DNA of 64,000 nucleotides. Source: Auanema rhodensis. Its lineage: Eukaryota; Nematoda; Chromadorea; Rhabditida; Rhabditidae. Made by a program: the position numbers and the translations under genes. This document shows, one piece after another, positions 10,251-23,574 of the stretch. The notes below the pieces were generated by a model. It did not search any database, was not told the origin of the DNA, and saw nothing but the letters and a program-made list of their open reading frames with translations. The stretch spans positions 21,529,638 to 21,593,637 of the forward strand of contig OZ059900.1 of NCBI GenBank assembly GCA_964057225.1, read 5' to 3'. Numbering within the stretch: position 1 is the stretch's first letter; each line of letters opens with the position of its first letter.

Positions 10251-12298
10251 TGAGGGCACGCCCCTTATGGCTAATATTGATTAAATCGATTTTTGTTCAT
10301 ATGAGTCGTCAAATGCAACAAATTTCAGCGTGTTACATACTAAAATGAAGTATTTTACATGCTGAACACTAGAAAAATACAAAAACACAGTTTTTCCCAT
10401 GAGAAATATTTTATTATGCTGGAAAACCAGTTTTTGGAAAGTTCGCTGTAAACAAGGTTTTGACTTACGATTTCATGTGTTCAAACTCATGCAATGTCAA
10501 TGAAACCTAGCTCAAAATTGTTCCTACAACGTCTAATTCCACTTTCACGACAAAAAAACAGGGGTTAGAAAATTAAGGAAATTAGCACATTCTGAGGGCA
10601 CGCCCCTTATGGCTAATATTGATTAAATCGATTTTTGTTCATATGAGTCGTCAAATGCAACGAATTTCAGCGTGTTACATACTTAAATGAAGCATTTTAC
10701 ATGCTGAACACTAGAAAAATACAAAAACACAGTATTTCCCATGAGAAATATTTTATTATACTGGAAACCAGTTTTTGGAATTTTCGCTGTAAACAAGGTT
10801 TTGACTTACGATTTCATGTGTTCAAACTCATGCAATGTCAATGAAACCTAGCTCAAAACTGTTCGTACAACGTCTAGTTCCACTTTCACGACAAAAAAAC
10901 AGGGGTTAGAAAATTTAGGAAATTAGCATATTCTGAGGGCACGCCCCTTATGGCTAATATTGATTAAATCGATTTTTGTTCATATGAGTCGTCAAATGCA
11001 ACGAATTTCAGCGTGTTACATACTAAAATGAAGTATTTTACATGCTGAACACTAGAAAAGTACAAAAACACAGTATTTCCCATAAGAAATATTTTATTAT
11101 ACTGGAAACCAGTTTTTGGAATTTTCGCTGTAAACAAGGTTTTGACTTACGATTTCATGTGTTCAAACTCATGCAATGTCAATGAAACCTAGCTCAAAAT
11201 TGTTCGTACAACGTCTAGTTCCACTTTCACGACAAAAAAACAGGGGTTAGAAAATTAAGGAAATTAGCATATTCTGAGGGCACGCCCCTTATGGCTAATA
11301 TTGATTAAATCGATTTTTGTTCATATGAGTCGTCAAATGCAATTAATTTCAGCGTGTTACATACTTAAATGAAGCATTTTACATGCTGAACACTAGAAAA
11401 ATACAAAAACACAGTATTTCCCATGAGAAATATTTTATTATACTGGAAACCAGTTTTTGGAATTTTCGCTGTAAACAAGGTTTTGACTTACGATTTCATG
11501 TGTTCAAACTCATGCAATGTCAATGAAACCTAGCTCAAAATTGTTCCTACAACGTCTAATTCCACTTTCACGACAAAAAAACAGGGGTTAGAAAATTAAG
11601 GAAATTAGCACATTCTGAGGGCACGCCCCTTATGGCTAATATTGATTAAATCGATTTTTGTTCATATGAGTCGTCAAATGCAACGAATTTCAGCGTGTTA
11701 CATACTTAAATGAAGCATTTTACATGCTGAACACTAGAAAAATACAAAAACACAGTATTTCCCATGAGAAATATTTTATTATGCTGGAAAACCAGTTTTT
11801 GGAAATTTCGCTGTAAACAAGGTTTTGACTTACGATTTCATGTGTTCAAACTCATGCAATGTCAATGAAACCTAGCTCAAAATTGTTTGTACAACGTCTA
11901 GTTCCACTTTCACGACAAAAAAACAGGGGTTAGAAAATTAAGGAAATTAGCATATTCTGAGGGCACGCCCCTTATGGCTAATATTGATTAAATCGATTTT
12001 TGTTCATATGAGTAGTCAAATGCAACGAATTTCAGCGTGTTACATACTTAAATGAAGCATTTTACATGCTGAACACTAGAAAAATACAAAAACACAGTAT
12101 TTCCCATGAGAAATATTTTATTATACTGGAAACCAGTTTTTGGAATTTTCGCTGTAAACAAGGTTTTGACTTACAATTTCATGTGTTCAAACTCATGCAA
12201 TGTCAATGAAACCTAGCTCAAAATTGTTCGTACAACGTCTAGTTCCACTTTCACGACAAAAAAACAGGGGTTAGAAAATTAAGGAAATTAGCATATTC
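10251..12298 (+). repeat. Block IIc: 6-monomer unit (2048 bp), first copy
   Basis: Starts are 10251, 10593, 10934, 11275, 11616 and 11958. The unit opens with a caacaaatt type with agttttt, followed by the first three monomers of module M (cttaaatg 341 bp; aagtac/cataag 341 bp; caattaatt/cttaaatg 341 bp). It ends with a gtttgtac copy and a gtagtc/tacaattt copy that match 9226-9908 in markers. The unit thus joins pieces from two different neighbouring contexts. Confidence 0.75.
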
Positions 12299-14005
12299 TG
12301 AGGGCACGCCCCTTATGGCTAATATTGATTAAATCGATTTTTGTTCATATGAGTCGTCAAATGCAACAAATTTCAGCGTGTTACATACTAAAATGAAGTA
12401 TTTTACATGCTGAACACTAGAAAAATACAAAAACACAGTTTTTCCCATGAGAAATATTTTATTATGCTGGAAAACCAGTTTTTGGAAAGTTCGCTGTAAA
12501 CAAGGTTTTGACTTACGATTTCATGTGTTCAAACTCATGCAATGTCAATGAAACCTAGCTCAAAATTGTTCCTACAACGTCTAATTCCACTTTCACGACA
12601 AAAAAACAGGGGTTAGAAAATTAAGGAAATTAGCACATTCTGAGGGCACGCCCCTTATGGCTAATATTGATTAAATCGATTTTTGTTCATATGAGTCGTC
12701 AAATGCAACGAATTTCAGCGTGTTACATACTTAAATGAAGTATTTTACATGCTGAACACTAGAAAAATACAAAAACACAGTATTTCCCATGAGAAATATT
12801 TTATTATACTGGAAACCAGTTTTTGGAATTTTCGCTGTAAACAAGGTTTTGACTTACGATTTCATGTGTTCAAACTCATGCAATGTCAATGAAACCTAGC
12901 TCAAAACTGTTCGTACAACGTCTAGTTCCACTTTCACGACAAAAAAACAGGGGTTAGAAAATTTAGGAAATTAGCATATTCTGAGGGCACGCCCCTTATG
13001 GCTAATATTGATTAAATCGATTTTTGTTCATATGAGTCGTCAAATGCAACGAATTTCAGCGTGTTACATACTAAAATGAAGTATTTTACATGCTGAACAC
13101 TAGAAAAGTACAAAAACACAGTATTTCCCATAAGAAATATTTTATTATACTGGAAACCAGTTTTTGGAATTTTCGCTGTAAACAAGGTTTTGACTTACGA
13201 TTTCATGTGTTCAAACTCATGCAATGTCAATGAAACCTAGCTCAAAATTGTTCGTACAACGTCTAGTTCCACTTTCACGACAAAAAAACAGGGGTTAGAA
13301 AATTAAGGAAATTAGCATATTCTGAGGGCACGCCCCTTATGGCTAATATTGATTAAATCGATTTTTGTTCATATGAGTCGTCAAATGCAATTAATTTCAG
13401 CGTGTTACATACTTAAATGAAGCATTTTACATGCTGAACACTAGAAAAATACAAAAACACAGTATTTCCCATGAGAAATATTTTATTATACTGGAAACCA
13501 GTTTTTGGAATTTTCGCTGTAAACAAGGTTTTGACTTACGATTTCATGTGTTCAAACTCATGCAATGTCAATGAAACCTAGCTCAAAACTGTTCGTACAA
13601 CGTCTAGTTCCACTTTCACGACAAAAAAACAGGGGTTAGAAAATTAAGGAAATTAGCATATTCTGAGGGCACGCCCCTTATGGCTAATATTGATTAAATC
13701 GATTTTTGTTCATATGAGTCGTCAAATGCAATTAATTTCAGCGTGTTACATACTTAAATGAAGCATTTTACATGCTGAACACTAGAAAAATACAAAAACA
13801 CAGTTTTTCCCATGAGAAATATTTTATTATGCTGGAAAACCAGTTTTTGGAAATTTCGCTGTAAACAAGGTTTTGACTTACGATTTCATGTGTTCAAACT
13901 CATGCAATGTCAATGAAACCTAGCTCAAAATTGTTCTTACAACGTCTAATTCCACTTTCACGACAAAAAAACAGGGGTTAGAAAATTTAGGAAATTAGCA
14001 TATTC
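12299..14005 (+). repeat. Block IIc second copy, truncated to ~4 monomers, plus transition
   Basis: Starts are 12299, 12641, 12982, 13323 and 13664. The caacaaatt, cttaaatg, aagtac/cataag and caattaatt order repeats 10251-11615 at an offset of 2048 bp. Similarity breaks in the fourth copy, whose 3' part has aaactgttcg where 11275 has attgttcctac with ctaattcc. The fifth copy (13664) pairs caattaatt and cttaaatg with agttttt and a unique gttcttac. It borders the central family that starts at 14006. Confidence 0.7.
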
Positions 14006-14347
14006 TGAGGGCACGCCCCTTATGGCTAATATTGATTAAATCGATTTTTGTTCATATGAGTCGTCAAATGCAACGAATTTCAGCGTATTACATACTAAAA
14101 TGAAGTATTTCACATGCTGAACACTAGAAAAATACAAAAACACAGTATTTCCCATGAGAAATATTTTATTATGCTGGAAAACCAGTTTTTGGAAATTTCG
14201 CTGTAAACAAGGTTTTGACTTACGATTTCATGTGTTCAAACTCATGCAATGTCAATGAAACCTTGCTCAAAATTGTTCCTACAACGTCTAGTTCCACTTT
14301 CACGACAAAAAAACAGGGGTTAGAAAATTAAGGAAATTAGCATATTC

Positions 14348-16399
14348 TGAGGGCACGCCCCTTATGGCTAATATTGATTAAATCGATTTTTGTTCATATG
14401 AGTCGTCAAATGAAACGAATTTCAGGGTGTTACATACTAAAATGAAGCATTTTACATGCTGAACACTATAAAAATACAAAAACACAGTATTTCCCATGAG
14501 AAATATTTTATTATGCTGGAAAACCAGTTTTTGGAAAGTTCGCTGTAAACAAGGTTTTGACTTACGATTTCATGTGTTCAAACTCATGCAATGTCAATGA
14601 AACCTAGCTCAAAATTGTTCCTACAACGTCTAATTCCACTTTCACGACAAAAAAACAGGGGTTAGAAAATTAAGGAAATTAGCACATTCTGAGGGCACGC
14701 CCCTTATGGCTAATATTGATTAAATCGATTTTTGTTCATATGAGTCGTCAAATGCAACAAATTTCAGCGTGTTACATACTAAAATGAAGTATTTTACATG
14801 CTGAACACTAGAAAAATACAAAAACACAGTTTTTCCCATGAGAAATATTTTATTATGCTGGAAAACCAGTTTTTGGAAATTTCGCTGTAAACAAGGTTTT
14901 GACTTACGATTTCATGTGTTCAAACTCATGCAATGTCAATGAAACCTAGCTCAAAATTGTTCCTACAACGTCTAGTTCCACTTTCACGACAAAAAAACAG
15001 GGGTTAGAAAATTTAGGAAATTAGCATATTCTGAGGGCACGCCCCTTATGGCTAATATTGATTAAATCGATTTTTGTTCATATGAGTCGTCAAATGCATT
15101 GAATTTCAGCGTATTACATACTAAAATGAAGTATTTCACATGCTGAACACTAGAAAAATACAAAAACACAGTATTTCCCATGAGAAATATTTTATTATGC
15201 TGGAAAACCAGTTTTTGGAAATTTCACTGTAAACAAGGTTTTGACTTACGATTTCATGTGTTCAAACTCATGCAATGTCAATGAAACCTTGCTCAAAATT
15301 GTTCCTACAACGTCTAGTTCCACTTTCACGACAAAAAAACAGGGGTTAGAAAATTAAGGAAATTAGCATATTCTGAGGGCACGCCCCTTATGGCTAATAT
15401 TGATTAAATCGATTTTTGTTCATATGAGTCGTCAAATGCAACGAATTTCAGCGTGTTACATACTAAAATGAAGCATTTTACATGCTGAACACTATAAAAA
15501 TACAAAAACACAGTATTTCCCATGAGAAATATTTTATTATGCTGGAAAACCAGTTTTTGGAAAGTTCGCTGTAAACAAGGTTTTGACTTACGATTTCATG
15601 TGTTCAAACTCATGCAATGTCAATGAAACCTAGCTCAAAATTGTTCGTACAACGTCTAGTTCCACTTTCACGACAAAAAAACAGGGGTTAGAAAATTAAG
15701 GAAATTAGCATATTCTGAGGGCACGCCCCTTATGGCTAATATTGATTAAATCGATTTTTGTTCATATGAGTCGTCAAATGCAACGAATTTCAGCGTGTTA
15801 CATACTAAAATGAAGCATTTTACATGCTGAACACTAGAAAAATACAAAAACACAGTATTTCCCATGAGAAATATTTTATTATGCTGGAAAACCAGTTTTT
15901 GGAAATTTCGCTGTAAACAAGGTTTTGACTTACGATTTCATGTGTTCAAACTCATGCAATGTCAATGAAACCTAGCTCAAAATTGTTCCTACAACGTCTA
16001 GTTCCACTTTCACGACAAAAAAACAGGGGTTAGAAAATTTAGGAAATTAGCATATTCTGAGGGCACGCCCCTTATGGCTAATATTGATTAAATCGATTTT
16101 TGTTCATATGAGTCGTCAAATGCAACGAATTTCAGCGTATTACAAACTAAAATGAAGTATTTCACATGCTGAACACTAGAAAAATACAAAAACACAGTAT
16201 TTCCCATGAGAAATATTTTATTATGCTGGAAAACCAGCTTTTGGAAATTTCGCTGTAAACAAGGTTTTGACTTACGATTTCATGTGTTCAAACTCATGCA
16301 ATGTCAATGAAACCTTGCTCAAAATTGTTCCTACAACGTCTAGTTCCACTTTCACGACAAAAAAACAGGGGTTAGAAAATTTAGGAAATTAGCATATTC
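14348..16399 (+). repeat. Central HOR unit, 6 monomers (2052 bp)
   Basis: Starts are 14348, 14690, 15032, 15374, 15716 and 16058. The order is gaaacg/aggg; caacaaatt with agttttt; gcattgaa with gcgtattacatac and ccttgctc; ctataaaa with ggaaagtt; a standard copy ending aatttagg; and gcgtattacaaac with ccttgctc. The third copy has the only tttcactg core change seen in the CENP-B-box-like motif. The last has cagcttttgg. Confidence 0.75.
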
Positions 16400-18790
16400 T
16401 GAGGGCACGCCCCTTATGGCTAATATTGATTAAATCGATTTTTGTTCATATGAGTCGTCAAATGAAACGAATTTCAGGGTGTTACATACTAAAATGAAGC
16501 ATTTTACATGCTGAACACTATAAAAATACAAAAACACAGTATTTCCCATGAGAAATATTTTATTGTGCTGGAAAACCAGTTTTTGGAAAGTTCGCTGTAA
16601 ACAAGGTTTTGACTTACGATTTCATGTGTTCAAACTCATGCAATGTCAATGAAACCTAGCTCAAAATTGTTCCTACAACGTCTAATTCCACTTTCACGAC
16701 AAAAAAACAGGGGTTAGAAAATTAAGGAAATTAGCACATTCTGAGGGCACGCCCCTTATGGCTAATATTGATTAAATCGATTTTTGTTCATATGAGTCGT
16801 CAAATGCAACGAATTTCAGCGTGTTACATACTAAAATGAAGTATTTTACATGCTGAACACTAGAAAAATACAAAAACACAGTATTTCCCATGAGAAATAT
16901 TTTATTATGCTGGAAAACCAGTTTTTGGAAATTTCGCTGTAAACAAGGTTTTGACTTACGATTTCATGTGTTCAAACTCATGCAATGTCAATGAAACCTA
17001 GCTCAAAATTGTTCCTACAACGTCTAGTTCCACTTTCACGACAAAAAACAGGGGTTAGAAAATTGAGGAAATTAGCATATTCTGAGGGCACGCCTCTATG
17101 GCTTATATTGATTAAATCGATTTTTGTTCATATGATTCGTCAAATGCATTGAATTTCAGCGTGTTACATACTAAAATGAAGTGTTTTACATGCTGAACAC
17201 TAGAAAAATACAAAAACACAGTATTTCCCATGAGAAATATTTTATTATGCTGGAAAACCAGTTTTTGGAAATTTCGCTGTAAACAAGGTTTTGACTTACG
17301 ATTTCATGTGTTCAAACTCATGCAATGTCAATGAAACCTAGCTCAAAATTGTTCCTACAACGTCTAGTTCCACTTTCACGACAAAAAACAGGGGTTAGAA
17401 AATTAAGGAAATTAGCATATTCTGAGGGCACGCCCCTTATGGCTAATATTGATTAAATCGATTTTTGTTCATATGAGTCGTCAAATGCAACGAATTTCAG
17501 CGTGTTACATACTAAAATGAAGCATTTTACATGCTGAACACTATAAAAATACAAAAACACAGTATTTCCCATGAGAAATATTTTATTATGCTGGAAAACC
17601 AGTTTTTGGAAATTTCGCTGTAAACAAGGTTTTGACTTACGATTTCATGTGTTCAAACTCATGCAATGTCAATGAAACCTAGCTCAAAATTGTTCCTACA
17701 ACGTCTAATTCCACTTTCACGACAAAAAAACAGGGGTTAGAAAATTAAGGAAATTAGCATATTCTGAGGGCACGCCCCTTATGGCTAATATTGATTAAAT
17801 CGATTTTTGTTCATATGAGTCGTCAAATGCAACGAATTTTAGCGTGTTACATACTAAAATGAAGCATTTTACATGCTGAACACTAGAAAAATACAAAAAC
17901 ACAGTATTTCCCATGAGAAATATTTTATTATGCTGGAAAACCAGTTTTTGGAAATTTCGCTGTAAACAAGGTTTTGACTTACGATTTCATGTGTTCAAAC
18001 TCATGCAATGTCAATGAAACCTAGCTCAAAATTGTTCGTACAACGTCTAGTTCCACTTTCACGACAAAAAAACAGGGGTTAGAAAATTAAGGAAATTAGC
18101 ATATTCTGAGGGCACGCCCCTTATGGCTAATATTGATTAAATCGATTTTTGTTCATATGAGTCGTCAAATGCAACGAATTTTAGCGTGTTACATACTAAA
18201 ATGAAGCATTTTACATGCTGAACACTAGAAAAATACAAAAACACAGTATTTCCCATGAGAAATATTTTATTATGCTGGAAAACCAGTTTTTGGAAATTTC
18301 GCTGTAAACAAGGTTTTGACTTACGATTTCATGTGTTCAAACTCATGCAATGTCAATGAAACCTAGCTCAAAATTGTTCGTACAACGTCTAGTTCCACTT
18401 TCACGACAAAAAAACAGGGGTTAGAAAATTAAGGAAATTAGCATATTCTGAGGGCACGCCCCTTATGGCTAATATTGATTAAATCGATTTTTGTTCATAT
18501 GAGTCGTCAAATGCAACGAATTTCAGCGTATTACAAACTAAAATGAAGTATTTCACATGCTGAACACTAGAAAAATACAAAAACACAGTATTTCCCATGA
18601 GAAATATTTTATTATGCTGGAAAACCAGTTTTTGGAAATTTCGCTGTAAACAAGGTTTTGACTTACGATTTCATGTGTTCAAACTCATGCAATGTCAATG
18701 AAACCTTGCTCAAAATTGTTCCTACAACGTCTAGTTCCACTTTCACGACAAAAAAACAGGGGTTAGAAAATTTAGGAAATTAGCATATTC
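16400..18790 (+). repeat. Central HOR unit, 7 monomers (2391 bp)
   Basis: Starts are 16400, 16742, 17083, 17423, 17765, 18107 and 18449. The order is gaaacg/aggg; tattttac with six-A tract (341 bp); a 340-bp copy with cgcctctatggctt and gattcgtc; ctataaaa; two successive ttttagcgtg copies; and gcgtattacaaac with ccttgctc. The next unit at 18791 repeats this order at an offset of 2391 bp, with one additional standard monomer (20840) before the final type. Confidence 0.8.
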
Positions 18791-21523
18791 TGAGGGCACG
18801 CCCCTTATGGCTAATATTGATTAAATCGATTTTTGTTCATATGAGTCGTCAAATGAAACGAATTTCAGGGTGTTACATACTAAAATGAAGCATTTTACAT
18901 GCTGAACACTATAAAAATACAAAAACACAGTATTTCCCATGAGAAATATTTTATTATGCTGGAAAACCAGTTTTTGGAAAGTTCGCTGTAAACAAGGTTT
19001 TGACTTACGATTTCATGTGTTCAAACTCATGCAATGTCAATGAAACCTAGCTCAAAATTGTTCCTACAACGTCTAATTCCACTTTCACGACAAAAAAACA
19101 GGGGTTAGAAAATTAAGGAAATTAGCACATTCTGAGGGCACGCCCCTTATGGCTAATATTGATTAAATCGATTTTTGTTCATATGAGTCGTCAAATGCAA
19201 CGAATTTCAGCGTTTTACATACTAAAATGAAGTATTTTACATGCTGAACACTAGAAAAATACAAAAACACAGTATTTCCCATGAGAAATATTTTATTATG
19301 CTGGAAAACCAGTTTTTGGAAATTTCGCTGTAAACAAGGTTTTGACTTACGATTTCATGTGTTCAAACTCATGCAATGTCAATGAAACCTAGCTCAAAAT
19401 TGTTCCTACAACGTCTAGTTCCACTTTCACGACAAAAAACAGGGGTTAGAAAATTAAGGAAATTAGCATATTCTGAGGGCACGCCTCTATGGCTTATATT
19501 GATTAAATCGATTTTTGTTCATATGATTCGTCAAATGCATTGAATTTCAGCGTGTTACATACTAAAATGAAGTGTTTTACATGCTGAACACTAGAAAAAT
19601 ACAAAAACACAGTATTTCCCATGAGAAATATTTTATTATGCTGGAAAACCAGTTTTTGAAAATTTCGCTGTAAACAAGGTTTTGACTTACGATTTCATGT
19701 GTTCAAACTCATGCAATGTCAATGAAACCTAGCTCAAAATTGTTCCTACAACGTCTAGTTCCACTTTCACGACAAAAAACAGGGGTTAGAAAATTAAGGA
19801 AATTAGCATATTCTGAGGGCACGCCCCTTATGGCTAATATTGATTAAATCGATTTTTGTTCATATGAGTCGTCAAATGCAACGAATTTCAGCGTGTTACA
19901 TACTAAAATGAAGCATTTTACATGCTGAACACTATAAAAATACAAAAACACAGTATTTCCCATGAGAAATATTTTATTATGCTGGAAAACCAGTTTTTGG
20001 AAATTTCGCTGTAAACAAGGTTTTGACTTACGATTTCATGTGTTCAAACTCATGCAATGTCAGTGAAACCTAGCTCAAAATTGTTCCTACAACGTCTAAT
20101 TCCACTTTCACGACAAAAAAACAGGGGTTAGAAAATTAAGGAAATTAGCATATTCTGAGGGCACGCCCCTTATGGCTAATATTGATTAAATCGATTTTTG
20201 TTCATATGAGTCGTCAAATGCAACGAATTTTAGCGTGTTACATACTAAAATGAAGCATTTTACATGCTGAACACTAGAAAAATACAAAAACACAGTATTT
20301 CCCATGAGAAATATTTTATTATGCTGGAAAACCAGTTTTTGGAAATTTCGCTGTAAACAAGGTTTTGACTTACGATTTCATGTGTTCAAACTCATGCAAT
20401 GTCAATGAAACCTAGCTCAAAATTGTTCGTACAACGTCTAGTTCCACTTTCACGACAAAAAAACAGGGGTTAGAAAATTAAGGAAATTAGCATATTCTGA
20501 GGGCACGCCCCTTATGGCTAATATTGATTAAATCGATTTTTGTTCATATGAGTCGTCAAATGCAACGAATTTTAGCGTGTTACATACTAAAATGAAGCAT
20601 TTTACATGCTGAACACTAGAAAAATACAAAAACACAGTATTTCCCATGAGAAATATTTTATTATGCTGGAAAACCAGTTTTTGGAAATTTCGCTGTAAAC
20701 AAGGTTTTGACTTACGATTTCATGTGTTCAAACTCATGCAATGTCAATGAAACCTAGCTCAAAATTGTTCGTACAACGTCTAGTTCCACTTTCACGACAA
20801 AAAAACAGGGGTTAGAAAATTAAGGAAATTAGCATATTCTGAGGGCACGCCCCTTATGGCTAATATTGATTAAATCGATTTTTGTTCATATGAGTCGTCA
20901 AATGCAACGAATTTCAGCGTGTTACATACTAAAATGAAGCATTTTACATGCTGAACACTAGAAAAATACAAAAACACAGTATTTCCCATGAGAAATATTT
21001 TATTATGCTGGAAAACCAGTTTTTGGAAATTTCGCTGTAAACAAGGTTTTGACTTACGATTTCATGTGTTCAAACTCATGCAATGTCAATGAAACCTAGC
21101 TCAAAATTGTTCCTACAACGTCTAGTTCCACTTTCACGACAAAAAAACAGGGGTTAGAAAATTTAGGAAATTAGCATATTCTGAGGGCACGCCCCTTATG
21201 GCTAATATTGATTAAATCGATTTTTGTTCATATGAGTCGTCAAATGCAACGAATTTCAGCGTATTACAAACTAAAATGAAGTATTTCACATGCTGAACAC
21301 TAGAAAAATACAAAAACACAGTATTTCCCATGAGAAATATTTTATTATGCTGGAAAACCAGTTTTTGGAAATTTCGCTGTAAACAAGGTTTTGACTTACG
21401 ATTTCATGTGTTCAAACTCATGCAATGTCAATGAAACCTTGCTCAAAATTGTTCCTACAACGTCTAGTTCCACTTTCACGACAAAAAAACAGGGGTTAGA
21501 AAATTTAGGAAATTAGCATATTC
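18791..21523 (+). repeat. Central HOR unit, 8 monomers (2733 bp)
   Basis: Starts are 18791, 19133, 19474, 19814, 20156, 20498, 20840 and 21182. It repeats 16400-18790 monomer by monomer, including the rare 340-bp type (19474) and the doubled ttttagcgtg copies (20156, 20498). It gains one standard monomer at 20840. Private changes include gcgttttac (19133), tttttgaaaa (19474) and tcagtgaaa (19814). Confidence 0.8.
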
Positions 21524-23574
21524 TGAGGGCACGCCCCTTATGGCTAATATTGATTAAATCGATTTTTGTTCATATGAGTCGTCAAATGAAACGAATTTCA
21601 GGGTGTTACATACTAAAATGAAGCATTTTACATGCTGAACACTATAAAAATACAAAAACACAGTATTTCCCATGAGAAATATTTTATTATGCTGGAAAAC
21701 CAGTTTTTGGAAAGTTCGCTGTAAACAAGGTTTTGACTTACGATTTCATGTGTTCAAACTCATGCAATGTCAATGAAACCTAGCTCAAAATTGTTCCTAC
21801 AACGTCTAATTCCACTTTCACGACAAAAAAACAGGGGTTAGAAAATTAAGGAAATTAGCACATTCTGAGGGCACGCCCCTTATGGCTAATATTGATTAAA
21901 TCGATTTTTGTTCATATGAGTCGTCAAATGCAACGAATTTCAGCGTGTTACATACTAAAATGAAGTATTTTACATGCTGAACACTAGAAAAATACAAAAA
22001 CACAGTATTTCCCATGAGAAATATTTTATTATGCTGGAAAACCAGTTTTTGGAAATTTCGCTGTAAACAAGGTTTTGACTTACGATTTCATGTGTTCAAA
22101 CTCATGCAATGTCAATGAAACCTAGCTCAAAATTGTTCCTACAACGTCTAGTTCCACTTTCACGACAAAAAAACAGGGGTTAGAAAATTTAGGAAATTAG
22201 CATATTCTGAGGGCACGCCCCTTATGGCTAATATTGATTAAATCGATTTTTGTTCATATGAGTCGTCAAATGCAACGAATTTCAGCGTATTACAAACTAA
22301 AATGAAGTATTTCACATGCTGAACACTAGAAAAATACAAAAACACAGTATTTCCCATGAGAAATATTTTATTATGCTGGAAAACCAGTTTTTGGAAATTT
22401 CGCTGTAAACAAGGTTTTGACTTACGATTTCATGTGTTCAAACTCATGCAATGTCAATGAAACCTAGCTCAAAATTGTTCGTACAACGTCTAGTTCCACT
22501 TTCACGACAAAAAAACAGGGGTTAGAAAATTAAGGAAATTAGCATATTCTGAGGGCACGCCCCTTATGGCTAATATTGATTAAATCGATTTTTGTTCATA
22601 TGAGTCGTCAAATGCAACGAATTTCAGCGTATTACAAACTAAAATGAAGTATTTCACATGCTGATCACTAGAAAAATACAAAAACACAATATTTCCCATG
22701 AGAAATATTTTATTATGCTGGAAAACCAGTTTTTGGAAAGTTCGCTGTAAACAAGGTTTTGACTTACGATTTCATGTGTTCAAACTCATGCAATGTCAAT
22801 GAAACCTAGCTCAAAATTGTTCCTACAACGTCTAATTCCACTTTCACGACAAAAAAACAGGGGTTAGAAAATTAAGGAAATTAGCACATTCTGAGGGCAC
22901 GCCCCTTATGGCTAATATTGATTAAATCGATTTTTGTTCATATGAGTCGTCAAATGCAACGAATTTCAGCGTGTTACATACTAAAATGAAGTATTTTACA
23001 TGCTGAACACTAGAGAAATACAAAAACACAGTATTTCCCATAAGAAATATTTTATTATGCTGGAAAACCAGTTTTTGGAAATTTCGCTGTAAACAAGGTT
23101 TTGACTTACGATTTCATGTGTTCAAACTCATGCAATGTCAATGAAACCTAGCTCAAAATTGTTCGTACAACGTCTAGTTCCACTTTCACGACAAAAAAAC
23201 AGGGGTTAGAAAATTAAGGAAATTAGCATATTCTGAGGGCACGCCCCTTATGGCTAATATTGATTAAATCGATTTTTGTTCATATGAGTAGTCAAATGCA
23301 ACGAATTTCAGCGTGTTACATACTTAAATGAAGCATTTTACATGCTGAACACTAGAAAAATACAAAAACACAGTATTTCCCATGAGAAATATTTTATTAT
23401 ACTGGAAACCAGTTTTTGGAATTTTCGCTGTAAACAAGGTTTTGACTTACAATTTCATGTGTTCAAACTCATGCAATGTCAATGAAACCTAGCTCAAAAT
23501 TGTTCGTACAACGTCTAGTTCCACTTTCACGACAAAAAAACAGGGGTTAGAAAATTAAGGAAATTAGCATATTC
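21524..23574 (+). repeat. Central HOR unit, 6 monomers (2051 bp)
   Basis: Starts are 21524, 21866, 22208, 22550, 22892 and 23234. The order is gaaacg/aggg; tattttac; two gcgtattacaaac copies in a row, the second with tgatcact and cacaatattt; ctagagaaa with cataag; and gtagtc with actggaaacc and tacaattt. The first of the two doubled copies has a 3' half ending in gttcgtac with aattaagg, unlike its relatives, so it looks recombinant. Confidence 0.7.
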
